This document shows, piece after piece, positions 17,132-24,765 of a DNA stretch of 64,000 nt. Both the position numbers and the translations under genes were made by a program. Location: positions 186,001 to 250,000 of the forward strand of contig NZ_KI911782.1 in assembly GCF_000515395.1 (NCBI RefSeq). Direction: 5' to 3'. Origin of the DNA: Jiangella gansuensis DSM 44835 (GTDB taxonomy: Bacteria > Actinomycetota > Actinomycetes > Jiangellales > Jiangellaceae). How positions within the stretch are numbered: position 1 is the first letter of the stretch; each line of letters starts with the position of its first letter. The notes below the pieces were generated by a model. That model did not search any database. It saw only the letters and a list, made by a program, of their open reading frames with translations, and was not told the origin of the DNA.

Positions 17132-17590
17132 ATGAGCGAGGAGCGGGCACTGGCGGCCCTGGACGCATCCGGCCTGGAGTATCAGATCGCCCGCCACCCA
17201 CCGGTGAACAGCCTGGAAGAGGCCGCCGCGGCCCGTGGCGTCGAGCCGGCGGCGGTGATCAAGTCGATCGTGGTCCGGCGTGCCGATGACGACTATGTCT
17301 TCGTGCTCGTACCGGGCGATCGCACCATCGCCTGGCCGAAGCTGCGCGCGCTGCTCGGAGTCAGCCGACTCTCCATGCCGGACGCTGACACGGCCCGTGA
17401 CGTCACGGGATACGAGCGCGGGACCATCACCCCGTTCGGCTCCACGCAGGCGTGGCCGGTGATCGCGGATCAGCGCATTCAGGGCCGGACGGTCTCCATC
17501 GGCGCGGGCGCGTTCGGCGTCGCGGCCACGGTTGGTGGTGACGAGTTGCTCAAGGCGCTCGACGCCACCGTCGCCGACGTCACGGAGTAA
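17132..17590 (+). CDS. YbaK/EbsC-type aminoacyl-tRNA deacylase
   Basis: The protein has 152 residues, the normal size for the single-domain YbaK/ProX fold. Landmarks are YQIARHPPVNSLEEAA, AAVIKSIVVRR with the conserved Lys, and GTITPFG, followed by SIGAGAFG. Members hydrolyse misacylated tRNAs such as Cys- or Ala-tRNA(Pro) in the cytoplasm. Which tRNA is corrected cannot be deduced. ATG 17132 starts directly before the first helix. It is a single gene between the LysM-BTAD gene and the convergent sirtuin gene. Confidence 0.85.
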   Translation: MSEERALAALDASGLEYQIARHPPVNSLEEAAAARGVEPAAVIKSIVVRRADDDYVFVLVPGDRTIAWPKLRALLGVSRLSMPDADTARDVTGYERGTITPFGSTQAWPVIADQRIQGRTVSIGAGAFGVAATVGGDELLKALDATVADVTE

Positions 17591-17640
17591 CCCCGCCGGC
17601 CTCGCAACCGGTCAGGACCTTTGTGGCGGGCTCGCCGTCC

Positions 17641-18489
17641 TCACGTCGGGATCGTCGTGGGCACGGTGTCCGCCAGCTCCGTCAGCACCGGAGAGCAGCC
17701 GGCGTCGATCTTGATCGTGGCGAGGTCGTCGCCGCGAGTCCGGCCGCGGTTGACGACCACGATCGGACGGCCCGACTTGTGCGCGTGCCGGACGAACCGC
17801 AGTCCCGACAGGACGGTCAGCGACGAACCGGCCACCAGCAGCGCGTCCGCCGCGTCGACCATCGCGTAGGCCGCCGCGACCCGCGGCTTCGGCACGTTCT
17901 CGCCGAAGTAGACAATGTCGGGTTTGAGGATGCCGCCGCAGTGCTCGCAGTCGGCCACGCGGAAATGCGCCGTCGCGTCGATGACGGCGTCGGCGTCCGG
18001 GGCGATCTCGGCGTCCCCGACGTCGTCGGCGAAGTCGGGGTTGAGCGCGTCGAGGCGGGCGGCGAGGTGGTCGCGGGACACGACGCGCCGGCAGGTCAGG
18101 CAGATGACGCGGTCGTAGCGTCCGTGCAGGTCGATGACGTTGCGGCTGCCTGCGGCCTCGTGCAGTGTGTCGACGTTCTGGGTGATCACGCCGATCACGG
18201 CGCCGGCGGCCTCGAGCCGGCTCAGCGCGTGGTGGCCGGCGTTCGGCCGGGTGCGGTGCACGTGCCGCCATCCCACGTGGTTGCGCGCCCAGTAGTGCCG
18301 CCGTCGATCTGGGTCGCCGACGAACTGCTGGTAGGTCATGGGTGTCCGCGGCGGGGAGTCCGGTCCGCGGTAGTCGGGGATCCCGGAGTCGGTCGAGATG
18401 CCGGCTCCGGTGAGCACGGTGATACGGCGCCCGGCGAGCAACTGCGTCACCGCAGCGAGGGGTTCGCCGAAACCGATGCCGTCGAGCAC
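17641..18489 (-). CDS. Sirtuin NAD+-dependent protein deacylase
   Basis: The protein has 282 residues. The NAD-binding GAGIS lies at 28-32 and the TQNVD motif at 103-107. His122 in LHGRYD is the expected catalytic base. A structural zinc site is formed by C130, C133, C181 and C184. All key sirtuin residues are present. It would remove acyl groups from lysines using NAD+, for example on acetyl-CoA synthetase. The substrate is not known. The start is GTG 18489. Confidence 0.93.
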   Translation of the reverse strand: MLDGIGFGEPLAAVTQLLAGRRITVLTGAGISTDSGIPDYRGPDSPPRTPMTYQQFVGDPDRRRHYWARNHVGWRHVHRTRPNAGHHALSRLEAAGAVIGVITQNVDTLHEAAGSRNVIDLHGRYDRVICLTCRRVVSRDHLAARLDALNPDFADDVGDAEIAPDADAVIDATAHFRVADCEHCGGILKPDIVYFGENVPKPRVAAAYAMVDAADALLVAGSSLTVLSGLRFVRHAHKSGRPIVVVNRGRTRGDDLATIKIDAGCSPVLTELADTVPTTIPT

Positions 18490-18567
18490 GCTTCGACCCT
18501 ATGTCGACATCCCCGATCGGCCCGTGCGAGGTCTGGGTACGCCTGGAGGCAGCCGGCGATCCACCGC

Positions 18568-18945
18568 CTACGCCAGATGGTCGGCGAGCACCCGGCGGTG
18601 GGTTTCGCGGGCCTCCGTGTGCTGGGCTCGTCCCAGCGTGGTGGGTTTGACGAAGCAGGCCCGTCTATCGTCCTGACAGATGATCCGCTCGACGAGGCCG
18701 GCTCGCTCGAGCCTGGCGACGGCGCGCGACAGGGCACTCTGACTGAGGTACATGTCGGAAGCCAGGTCGTGCATGCGCAGCTTCTCCTGGCCCGATTCGA
18801 TCAGCCGGTCGAGCGCCTCGAACTCGCTCAGGCCCAGCGCGTGCCGTTCCGACAGATGGCGGTCCAGAGCGGAAGCGATCTCGTTGTAGCTGGTCAGCAG
18901 GTCGCGCCACTGGGCGACAAGCTGTCGCTCATGGGTCTTGACCAT
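18568..18945 (-). CDS. MarR-family repressor, divergent from an MFS efflux gene
   Basis: The protein has 125 residues, on the short side for MarR. A winged helix reads MHDLASDMYLSQSALSRAVARL, then LERAGLVER with a wing containing DDRRACFV. It diverges from the MFS transporter gene across an 85-bp region that holds three regularly spaced palindromic repeats (18975-19016). This is the classic arrangement of a MarR repressor controlling an efflux pump and itself. The inducer is unknown. Confidence 0.87.
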   Translation of the reverse strand: MVKTHERQLVAQWRDLLTSYNEIASALDRHLSERHALGLSEFEALDRLIESGQEKLRMHDLASDMYLSQSALSRAVARLERAGLVERIICQDDRRACFVKPTTLGRAQHTEARETHRRVLADHLA

Positions 18946-18974
18946 GCGCGCACTGTAGCAGGAAAGCGCGAACC

Positions 18975-19016
18975 ATGCGAGCGCATTTAATGCTTGTGCA
19001 ATTCATGCGTGTGCAT
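18975..19016. promoter_or_regulatory. Triple palindromic operator between marR-type and MFS genes
   Basis: Three related 12-mers lie exactly 15 bp apart: ATGCGAGCGCAT (18975-18986), ATGCTTGTGCAA (18990-19001) and ATGCGTGTGCAT (19005-19016). Each is an inverted or near-inverted repeat. Placement just before the MFS start and near the MarR start supports a role as repressor sites. Confidence 0.65.
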
Positions 19017-19030
19017 GTAGCTTCTTCGCC

Positions 19031-20524
19031 GTGACTGTACCGACCCTCACCGCGGCCTCGTCCACTGCTTCGTCCGACGACGCGCGCTTCTCGCCCCGAC
19101 TGTGGGGCATCCTCGCGGTCCTGTGCATCGTGCTCTTCCTCGACGGCCTCGACGTCTCCATGGTGGGCGTCGCGCTGCCGTCCATCGGCGCCGAGCTCGG
19201 CCTCGGCACCTCATCGCTGCAGTGGATCGTCAGCGGCTATGTACTCGGCTTCGGCGGCCTGTTGCTCCTGGGCGGCCGTACCGCCGACCTGCTCGGCCGC
19301 CGCAAGGTCTTCCTGATCGCCCTGGCCGTCTTCGCGGTCGCCTCACTGCTCGGCGGGATGGTGGACAACGGCGCGCTGCTCATCGCCACCCGTTTCGTGA
19401 AGGGCGTCAGCGCCGCGTTCACCGCGCCCACCGGCCTGTCGATCATCACGACGACGTTCGCCGAGGGCAAGGCACGCAACAAGGCCCTGTCGATCTACAC
19501 GGTCTTCGGCGCCAGCGGCTTCTCGTCCGGCTTGATCGTCGGCGGCCTGATGACCGGCATCGGCTGGCGATGGACGTTTCTGTCCCCGGTGCCCATCGCG
19601 GTCGCTGCGCTGATCGCGGGCATGGTGCTTCTCCCGCGGGACCGACCGGCCGAGACCGGCGGCCACGACCTCGTAGGCGCTATGACGCTGACCGGCGGCA
19701 TGTTGCTGCTCGTCTACACGGTCGTCTCCGCGCCGGAGACCGGCTGGGCACACCCGCGCACGCTCGGCTCGTTCGTGCTCGCCGCCGCCCTGCTGACGGC
19801 GTTCGTGATCGTCGAGCGGCGGGTCGCACACCCGCTGATCAGGCTCGGCATCCTGCGGGTCGGGTCGATCGTTCGCGCCAACGTCGGTCTGGTGGCGCTG
19901 TTCGGCACCTACCTGAGCTTCCAGTTCATCGTCACGCTCTACCTGCAGTCCGTGCTGGGATGGTCACCGCTGCGGATGGCGCTCGCGCTGCTGCCGGCTG
20001 GCATCCTGGTGGTGCTGGCGGCGCCGTACGCAGGCCGGATGATCGACCGCACCGGAACGCCGCGGCTGATCGCCGCCGGGCTCGCGGCCCTGAGTCTGGG
20101 ATACCTCCTGTTCCTGCTCCGCACCGACACCGATCCCAACTACGTCACGGTGATCCTGCCCAGCGTCCTGCTCCTGGGCGTCGGGTTCGCGCTCGGGTTC
20201 CCGGCGATCAACATCCAGGCCACCAACGGTGTCGAGGATCACGAGCAGGGTCTGGCCGCCGGCTTGGTGCAGACCTCGGGCCAGGTCGGCGCGGCACTGG
20301 TCCTCGCCGTGACCACCGCGCTGGTGTCCACGGAGGAGTCCGGAGGGCTGTCGGCGGGCGAGATGCTCGACGCGTTCCGGCCGGGTCTCGTGCTGGTCAC
20401 CGTCGTTGCCCTGGTCGGCCTGGCAGTTACGGTGACGCCGCTGCTGCACCGTCGTCGTGGCCGGGTTGAGCGGGACGAGGTCGACGACGGTGACGAGGTG
20501 CCGGTCGAGGCCGGATCGCGCTGA
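19031..20524 (+). CDS. MFS drug efflux transporter (EmrB/QacA, DHA2-type)
   Basis: The protein has 497 residues with about 14 hydrophobic segments. Motif A (GGRTADLLGRRKVFL) follows helix 2. LDGLDVSMVGVALPSI in helix 1 is the D1-type motif of the DHA2 family, and GFALGFPAINIQATNGV resembles a late helix motif. It would export hydrophobic compounds with proton antiport. Start GTG 19031 has no clear Shine-Dalgarno sequence. The acidic C-terminal tail is cytoplasmic. Control by the divergent MarR protein is likely. Confidence 0.88.
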   Translation: MTVPTLTAASSTASSDDARFSPRLWGILAVLCIVLFLDGLDVSMVGVALPSIGAELGLGTSSLQWIVSGYVLGFGGLLLLGGRTADLLGRRKVFLIALAVFAVASLLGGMVDNGALLIATRFVKGVSAAFTAPTGLSIITTTFAEGKARNKALSIYTVFGASGFSSGLIVGGLMTGIGWRWTFLSPVPIAVAALIAGMVLLPRDRPAETGGHDLVGAMTLTGGMLLLVYTVVSAPETGWAHPRTLGSFVLAAALLTAFVIVERRVAHPLIRLGILRVGSIVRANVGLVALFGTYLSFQFIVTLYLQSVLGWSPLRMALALLPAGILVVLAAPYAGRMIDRTGTPRLIAAGLAALSLGYLLFLLRTDTDPNYVTVILPSVLLLGVGFALGFPAINIQATNGVEDHEQGLAAGLVQTSGQVGAALVLAVTTALVSTEESGGLSAGEMLDAFRPGLVLVTVVALVGLAVTVTPLLHRRRGRVERDEVDDGDEVPVEAGSR

Positions 20525-20623
20525 CGACAGCGACAGCGGCGCCCGCTACGTGCGCAGATGTTGCGGCGCCTGTCGCCAGCCGTTCCACCCCGGCCGCCAC
20601 GAGAGGGCGGCCGACGCCGAGGA

Positions 20624-21508
20624 TCACCGCACCTGCGAGAGGTTCCCGGGCGATCGTTGCGCCGGGATGGTGCTGGTTCCGTCGGACGCCGGCGCCGCTT
20701 CCTCGTCGCCGGCCGGGGTGGCGTTCTGGTGGGCGTCCGCGATGGCGGCCAGAACCGCCCGGCGCCGCTTGTGCCGCTCGATCAGCACCGCGATCCCGAG
20801 TCCGGCGACGACCACGCCGCCGCCCACCAGGGCGTCGACGACGTAGTGGTTGCCGGTGAGGACGATCGCCGCGAACATCAGCACCGGCATGGTCGCGCCG
20901 AGGATCCGCACGGCGAGCGGCCGCGCCAGCGCCACCAGTGCGATGCCCAGCAGCAGGATCCAGCCGAAGTGCAGGCTCGGCATCGCCGCGTACTCGTTGA
21001 CGAACGTCGGGGAGTTCATCTCGCGGTACGTGGTGGCGTGCAGCGTGATGGTGTCGACGTAGCCGTGCCAGGGCAGGAACCGTGGCGGCGCGAGCGGGTA
21101 GAAGGCGAAGATGACCAGGCTGAACGCGCCGGTCGCCAGCACCGCGTTGCGATAGAACGGGTACGCCACCGGCCGGCGCACGATCAACCACAGCAGCGTG
21201 AGCACCAGTACAGGCCAGAAGCCGTAGATGTAGACGCCGTTGGCGAGGTCGATGGCCCAGCCGTGGTCGAGGATCAGCCCTTGCATGCCGGTCTCGACGT
21301 CGATGCCGAGTGATCTCTCGAAGGAGATGACTTCTTCGGCGTGCCGGAAGGCTGCGTCGACTCGGTCGCTGCTGATTCCCCTCACCAGCGAGTACAGCAG
21401 CGCGGCCGTCCCTAGCAACACGAGTTCACGGGCGGCGGTGACGAGTCGCGAGTCGCGCTGAATCCGGTGGCGCGTAGGTGTGCGGCGCGACATGGTGTCC
21501 GAGGCCAT
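20624..21508 (-). CDS. PAP2-family membrane phosphatase or inositolphosphotransferase-like protein
   Basis: The protein has 294 residues and about six membrane helices. Phosphatase motifs are MPSLHFGW (motif 2, with the conserved SxH pair) and GNHYVVDALVG (motif 3, with His and Asp). The early APPRFLP segment is typical of the Aur1/Ipt1-like branch of PAP2 proteins. It would act on lipid phosphates or phosphoinositides at the membrane. ATG 21508 has a GGAGG site and is preferred to the longer frame. It diverges from a TetR gene, with two strong palindromes between them. Confidence 0.83.
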   Translation of the reverse strand: MASDTMSRRTPTRHRIQRDSRLVTAARELVLLGTAALLYSLVRGISSDRVDAAFRHAEEVISFERSLGIDVETGMQGLILDHGWAIDLANGVYIYGFWPVLVLTLLWLIVRRPVAYPFYRNAVLATGAFSLVIFAFYPLAPPRFLPWHGYVDTITLHATTYREMNSPTFVNEYAAMPSLHFGWILLLGIALVALARPLAVRILGATMPVLMFAAIVLTGNHYVVDALVGGGVVVAGLGIAVLIERHKRRRAVLAAIADAHQNATPAGDEEAAPASDGTSTIPAQRSPGNLSQVR

Positions 21509-21587
21509 CCGTCCTCCAGTCCCCCGCTGGCGTACGGCGCGTCGACGTATGCCGAGCACCCAGCGGCCCCCTGCGCCGGCCGCCCCT

Positions 21588-21646
21588 ACTTGTCGGCCGA
21601 CAAGTTCGTGGTCTCACACTACGACCGGGCTTGTCGGCCGGCAAGT
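21588..21646. promoter_or_regulatory. Paired TetR operators
   Basis: The perfect palindrome ACTTGTCGGCCGACAAGT (21588-21605) is followed at 21629-21646 by GCTTGTCGGCCGGCAAGT. The centres are 41 bp apart, close to four helical turns. Both lie between the PAP2 gene and the divergent TetR gene, which fits autoregulated dual control. Confidence 0.75.
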
Positions 21647-21702
21647 AGTTAACGTATTGTGTGGCCGCCCTCACTTTCTCTACCAGCGAGGTGGCGACAG
21701 GG

Positions 21703-22296
21703 ATGAGCAACGAGGGGCGTCCAGGCGGCGATACCGCGGCGAACATTCGTGCGGTGGCGCTGGACCTGTTCTCCCGCCAGGGCTACGAGCGGTCCACACT
21801 GCGTGAAATCGCCGATGCGCTCGGCATCACCAAGGCGGCGGTCTATTACCACTACCGCACAAAGGTGGAGATTCTCGATGATCTGCTCCGGCCCATGGTC
21901 GACGGTGAGGACGCGATCATCGCCAACGCGCAGTCCGCTACCGCCTCCATCGGCGACCCGGAGCGGCGGATGGCGATCGTGGAGCAGTACATCGATCTGT
22001 TGCTCACCCATCGGCGAGTGGCGACGTACGCCATGAACGACCTCGCCGGCGTGTCCAATTCGACGCTGCTGGGCCGGATGCGAGCCAATGACGCCAGGCT
22101 GCTGTCTCTGCTGGCCAACGGTGACCTGTCGGTGGAGCAGCGGGTGCGGACGTCCGCGGCGCTGGGCGTGATGGTGGCCGTGCTGGCGCTCCCGGACGTC
22201 TCCGATGCGGAACTGCGTCCCCAGCTGTTGACGGTGGCTCGAGACGTCCTCGGGCTGTCGACGTCGGAGCCGGTCCGCGGAGCTGCCACCGCCTGA
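21703..22296 (+). CDS. TetR-family repressor divergent from the PAP2 gene
   Basis: The protein has 197 residues from ATG 21703. The helix-turn-helix (about residues 12-55) contains ALDLFSRQGYERSTLREIA and LGITKAAVYYHYRTKVEIL. The C-terminal domain is helical and without recognisable ligand motif. An in-frame GTG at 21661 would add 14 residues; ATG is preferred because the N-terminus is then the usual length. The pair of palindromes at 21588-21646 is its probable binding site. A hairpin at 22346-22383 follows the gene. Confidence 0.83.
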   Translation: MSNEGRPGGDTAANIRAVALDLFSRQGYERSTLREIADALGITKAAVYYHYRTKVEILDDLLRPMVDGEDAIIANAQSATASIGDPERRMAIVEQYIDLLLTHRRVATYAMNDLAGVSNSTLLGRMRANDARLLSLLANGDLSVEQRVRTSAALGVMVAVLALPDVSDAELRPQLLTVARDVLGLSTSEPVRGAATA

Positions 22297-22345
22297 TGCG
22301 TCGGCGCCACCTGGCTGCCGGAATCCGGGCCGGTGAGAGACGAAT

Positions 22346-22383
22346 GAGCGGCACCACCCCGGGGGGCGAGAATGGTGCCGCTC
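22346..22383 (+). terminator. Hairpin terminator downstream of tetR gene
   Basis: GAGCGGCACCA (22346-22356) pairs perfectly with TGGTGCCGCTC (22373-22383) around a 16-nt loop. There is no T-run, as is common in high-G+C actinobacteria. Confidence 0.55.
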
Positions 22384-22569
22384 GTGTACCGAGGCTATGT
22401 CCGTACAGCCGAAAACGCGCCGGAATCCGGGAAAAATCTTCGCGCTCGCCGTGTGATGACGGCCGCGCTCCGTGACACTGCGCCGCACGGGTAGTCAACG
22501 GACGGGCCGACGGGTGCGGACGTGTCAGTGGCCGGCGGGTTCGTGATTGGTCGGGGAAGGGCGTGGGGC

Positions 22570-23628
22570 GTGTATCGAGGTGAGGGTCGCGGCGTCGTCG
22601 CGGCGCTGCTGGCCGGCCTGCTGGCGGCCTGTTCTTCGCCCGCCGCCGACGACGTCCCGGCACCGTCCGATTCCCGTCCCGGTGCTTCATCCGAAGTCCC
22701 GTCCGAGCCGACGGCGACGGACCCGGGGCCGTCGCCGTCCGGGCCTGCCTGTGACGCACCCTGCTACGGCTCGCCGGAGACTGTCGGGCAGCTCGATGCG
22801 GACACGGTCATCGAGGTCAGCGGCATGGCAGCCAGCCAGCGGACGCCCGGCCTGTACTACGTCGTCAGCGACGAAGCCGGCACGTCGGAGGTGGTGGTGG
22901 TCCGCGAGGACGGCTCGCCTGTGGTGCGCCTGGAGCTGGGCGGCATGTCGACCGAGAACGCCGAGGCCCTGGCCGTCGGCCCGTGCGGCGACGACGGGGG
23001 CAGCGAGGGCGACGGCGACAGCGAGGGCGACGGCGACAGCTGCGTCTACGTCGGCGACATCGGCGACCATGTCGGGCGGGACAGCATCGCCGTCTATCGC
23101 ACGCCGGAACCGGATCTCAGCGCGGTGGACGGCGGCACTCTCGACGTCGACGCCGACGAGCTGCGCTACACCTACCCGGACCACCCGACCGACGCCGAGG
23201 CTCTGATCGTCGACGCCGCAGGCCGGCCGCTCGTCGTCAGCAAGGCGACGTTCGACCGCGACACCGGTGAGACCGGCCCGACCCGCTTCTACCGCGGCCC
23301 GGCCGACGGCGGCGAGCTGGAGTTGCTCGGCGAGATCGACCTGCCGGCGCCGGAACAGGGCCTCCTCGCCGCCTTGGTGGGCAACGTGGTCACCGATGCG
23401 GCCTATGCCGAGGGCCGGGTGCTGCTGCGCACGTACGACGAGGTGCTGGAGTACCGCGCAGCCGACCCCGACCCCGATGACCCCGCCGACTTCCCGCAGT
23501 GGGCTGTGCGACGGGTCCCCGCGCCCGGCCAGGTGCAGTCGGAGACCGTGACGTACCTGGCCGATGGGTGCGGTTACCTCACGACGTCGGAGCTGACCGG
23601 CGGGATTGCCGCTGTGCGTTGCGAGTGA
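22570..23628 (+). CDS. Secreted lipoprotein, possible beta-propeller
   Basis: The protein has 352 residues. A short basic N-terminus and hydrophobic core end in a lipobox LLAAC, so the mature protein should be a membrane-anchored lipoprotein. A Ser/Pro linker follows. The rest contains repeated patterns such as GLYYVVSDEAG, CVYVGDIGDH and GRPLVVSKATF that resemble blades of a beta-propeller, and an internal GDGDSEGDGDS stretch. No enzyme motif is seen. GTG 22570 has GGGGAAGGG upstream and gives a good signal peptide. Confidence 0.7.
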   Translation: MYRGEGRGVVAALLAGLLAACSSPAADDVPAPSDSRPGASSEVPSEPTATDPGPSPSGPACDAPCYGSPETVGQLDADTVIEVSGMAASQRTPGLYYVVSDEAGTSEVVVVREDGSPVVRLELGGMSTENAEALAVGPCGDDGGSEGDGDSEGDGDSCVYVGDIGDHVGRDSIAVYRTPEPDLSAVDGGTLDVDADELRYTYPDHPTDAEALIVDAAGRPLVVSKATFDRDTGETGPTRFYRGPADGGELELLGEIDLPAPEQGLLAALVGNVVTDAAYAEGRVLLRTYDEVLEYRAADPDPDDPADFPQWAVRRVPAPGQVQSETVTYLADGCGYLTTSELTGGIAAVRCE

Positions 23629-23648
23629 TCACGTCGCGTCCGGAGGTA

Positions 23649-24464
23649 TCAGCCGGCGTAGAGCATCGGGTTCAGCGGTGTCTCGGGGATGTCGCCGACC
23701 TGAGCGCCCGGCATGAGCAGGTCGAGTTCTCGCTGCTGCTGCGGCCGGACCAGCGGCGCGATCCGCATGGCGGCATCCATGTAGATGACGGTCATCACCC
23801 GCCGCGGCTCGGTTGACACGTTCTGTTCGGCGCGGTGGAAGGTCCAGCCCAGGTGGAAGCTGACGTCGCCGAGTGCATAGGGGCTGGCGTCGACGGGGAA
23901 GCGCGCCTCGTGCAGCGCCTCTTGGAGGGCGGCCTCGGACTCGTCGCTGATCGGCAGGTCGCGGCCGAACTCGAACCGGTGGCTTCCAGCGGCGAACGCC
24001 AGCGGGCCCATCTCGGACGGCGTGTCCTGCAGCGGGATCCAGACCGTGCAGATCCGGTCGCTCGCGAACGGCCAGTAGTACTGGTCGGCGTGCCAGGGGG
24101 TGATGCCGCCGCCGGGCTCCTTGTACAGGGCTTGGTCGGCATAGAGCCGTACGCTCGGCACGCCCAGCAGGCGGGCGGCGATGCCGGCGAGCCGGGTCGA
24201 GTACACCAGGCTGCGAGCCGCGTCGCTGTGTCGCCAGAGGTTCCCGACCTGCAGGAACGCCTTCTGGGTGGTGGTCCTTTCGGCCATCGGTGCGTGCACC
24301 GTGTTGAGTTCGAGGACCCTCGCGGTGATCTCCGGCTCGAGTTCGCGGAGCGACGCGGGATCGAGGGCGCCCGGAAGGCGGACGTAGCCGTCCCGGTCGA
24401 ACGCGGAGACAGCTTCGTCGTCGAGGGCGTAGGGCTGGTCGAGGGTGGCGGTGGGTGAGGGCAT
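23649..24464 (-). CDS. Phytanoyl-CoA dioxygenase (PhyH) family Fe(II)/2-oxoglutarate oxygenase
   Basis: The protein has 271 residues. The iron facial triad is visible as H125 and D127 (WHADQYYW) and H210 (TFHRAEQN), with R221 positioned for 2-oxoglutarate. The core is the double-stranded beta helix of PhyH proteins. The substrate is unknown. ATG 24464 follows GGAAAGGACCGG. It diverges from the GH38 alpha-mannosidase gene, which suggests a shared carbohydrate or natural-product context, with operator-like palindromes between. Confidence 0.85.
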   Translation of the reverse strand: MPSPTATLDQPYALDDEAVSAFDRDGYVRLPGALDPASLRELEPEITARVLELNTVHAPMAERTTTQKAFLQVGNLWRHSDAARSLVYSTRLAGIAARLLGVPSVRLYADQALYKEPGGGITPWHADQYYWPFASDRICTVWIPLQDTPSEMGPLAFAAGSHRFEFGRDLPISDESEAALQEALHEARFPVDASPYALGDVSFHLGWTFHRAEQNVSTEPRRVMTVIYMDAAMRIAPLVRPQQQRELDLLMPGAQVGDIPETPLNPMLYAG

Positions 24465-24506
24465 CCGTCCGGTCCTTTCCGGCTTAGTGCGACGAGCCAC
24501 CAGGTC

Positions 24507-24607
24507 GAACCAGTGGTCTGGTTCAGCCGGGGCGGCCGCGCCACCTGTCGGTCGTCATGACTGGAAATGTAGCGGCGGCTTCGAGGAATTAACAGACCAT
24601 TGGTCTG
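24507..24607. promoter_or_regulatory. Palindromes in the PhyH/alpha-mannosidase divergent promoter
   Basis: The 301-bp intergenic stretch holds GAACCAGTGGTCTGGTTC (24507-24524, arms of 7 bp) and CAGACCATTGGTCTG (24593-24607, arms of 7 bp). Both contain the half-site TGGTCTG. They are likely operators for a regulator not encoded next to them. The rest of the gap shows nothing clear. Confidence 0.5.
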
Positions 24608-24765
24608 AAAATTCAGGCGGAAACTCGACGGCGCCGACCTCGGGACGGCGCGCCCGGCACACGCTCCCGGCCGGTGAGGGAACGATCCCACCACGGCGTA
24701 CGGTAGATCCCTGACTGTTGACCGGCCCATTCCGGGTACCAGCGTCCCTCTGGAGCCATTCAGCC

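Noticed and set aside
17623-18990. 455-codon plus-strand frame opposite the sirtuin and MarR genes
   Set aside because: It is antisense to two genes with complete motifs.
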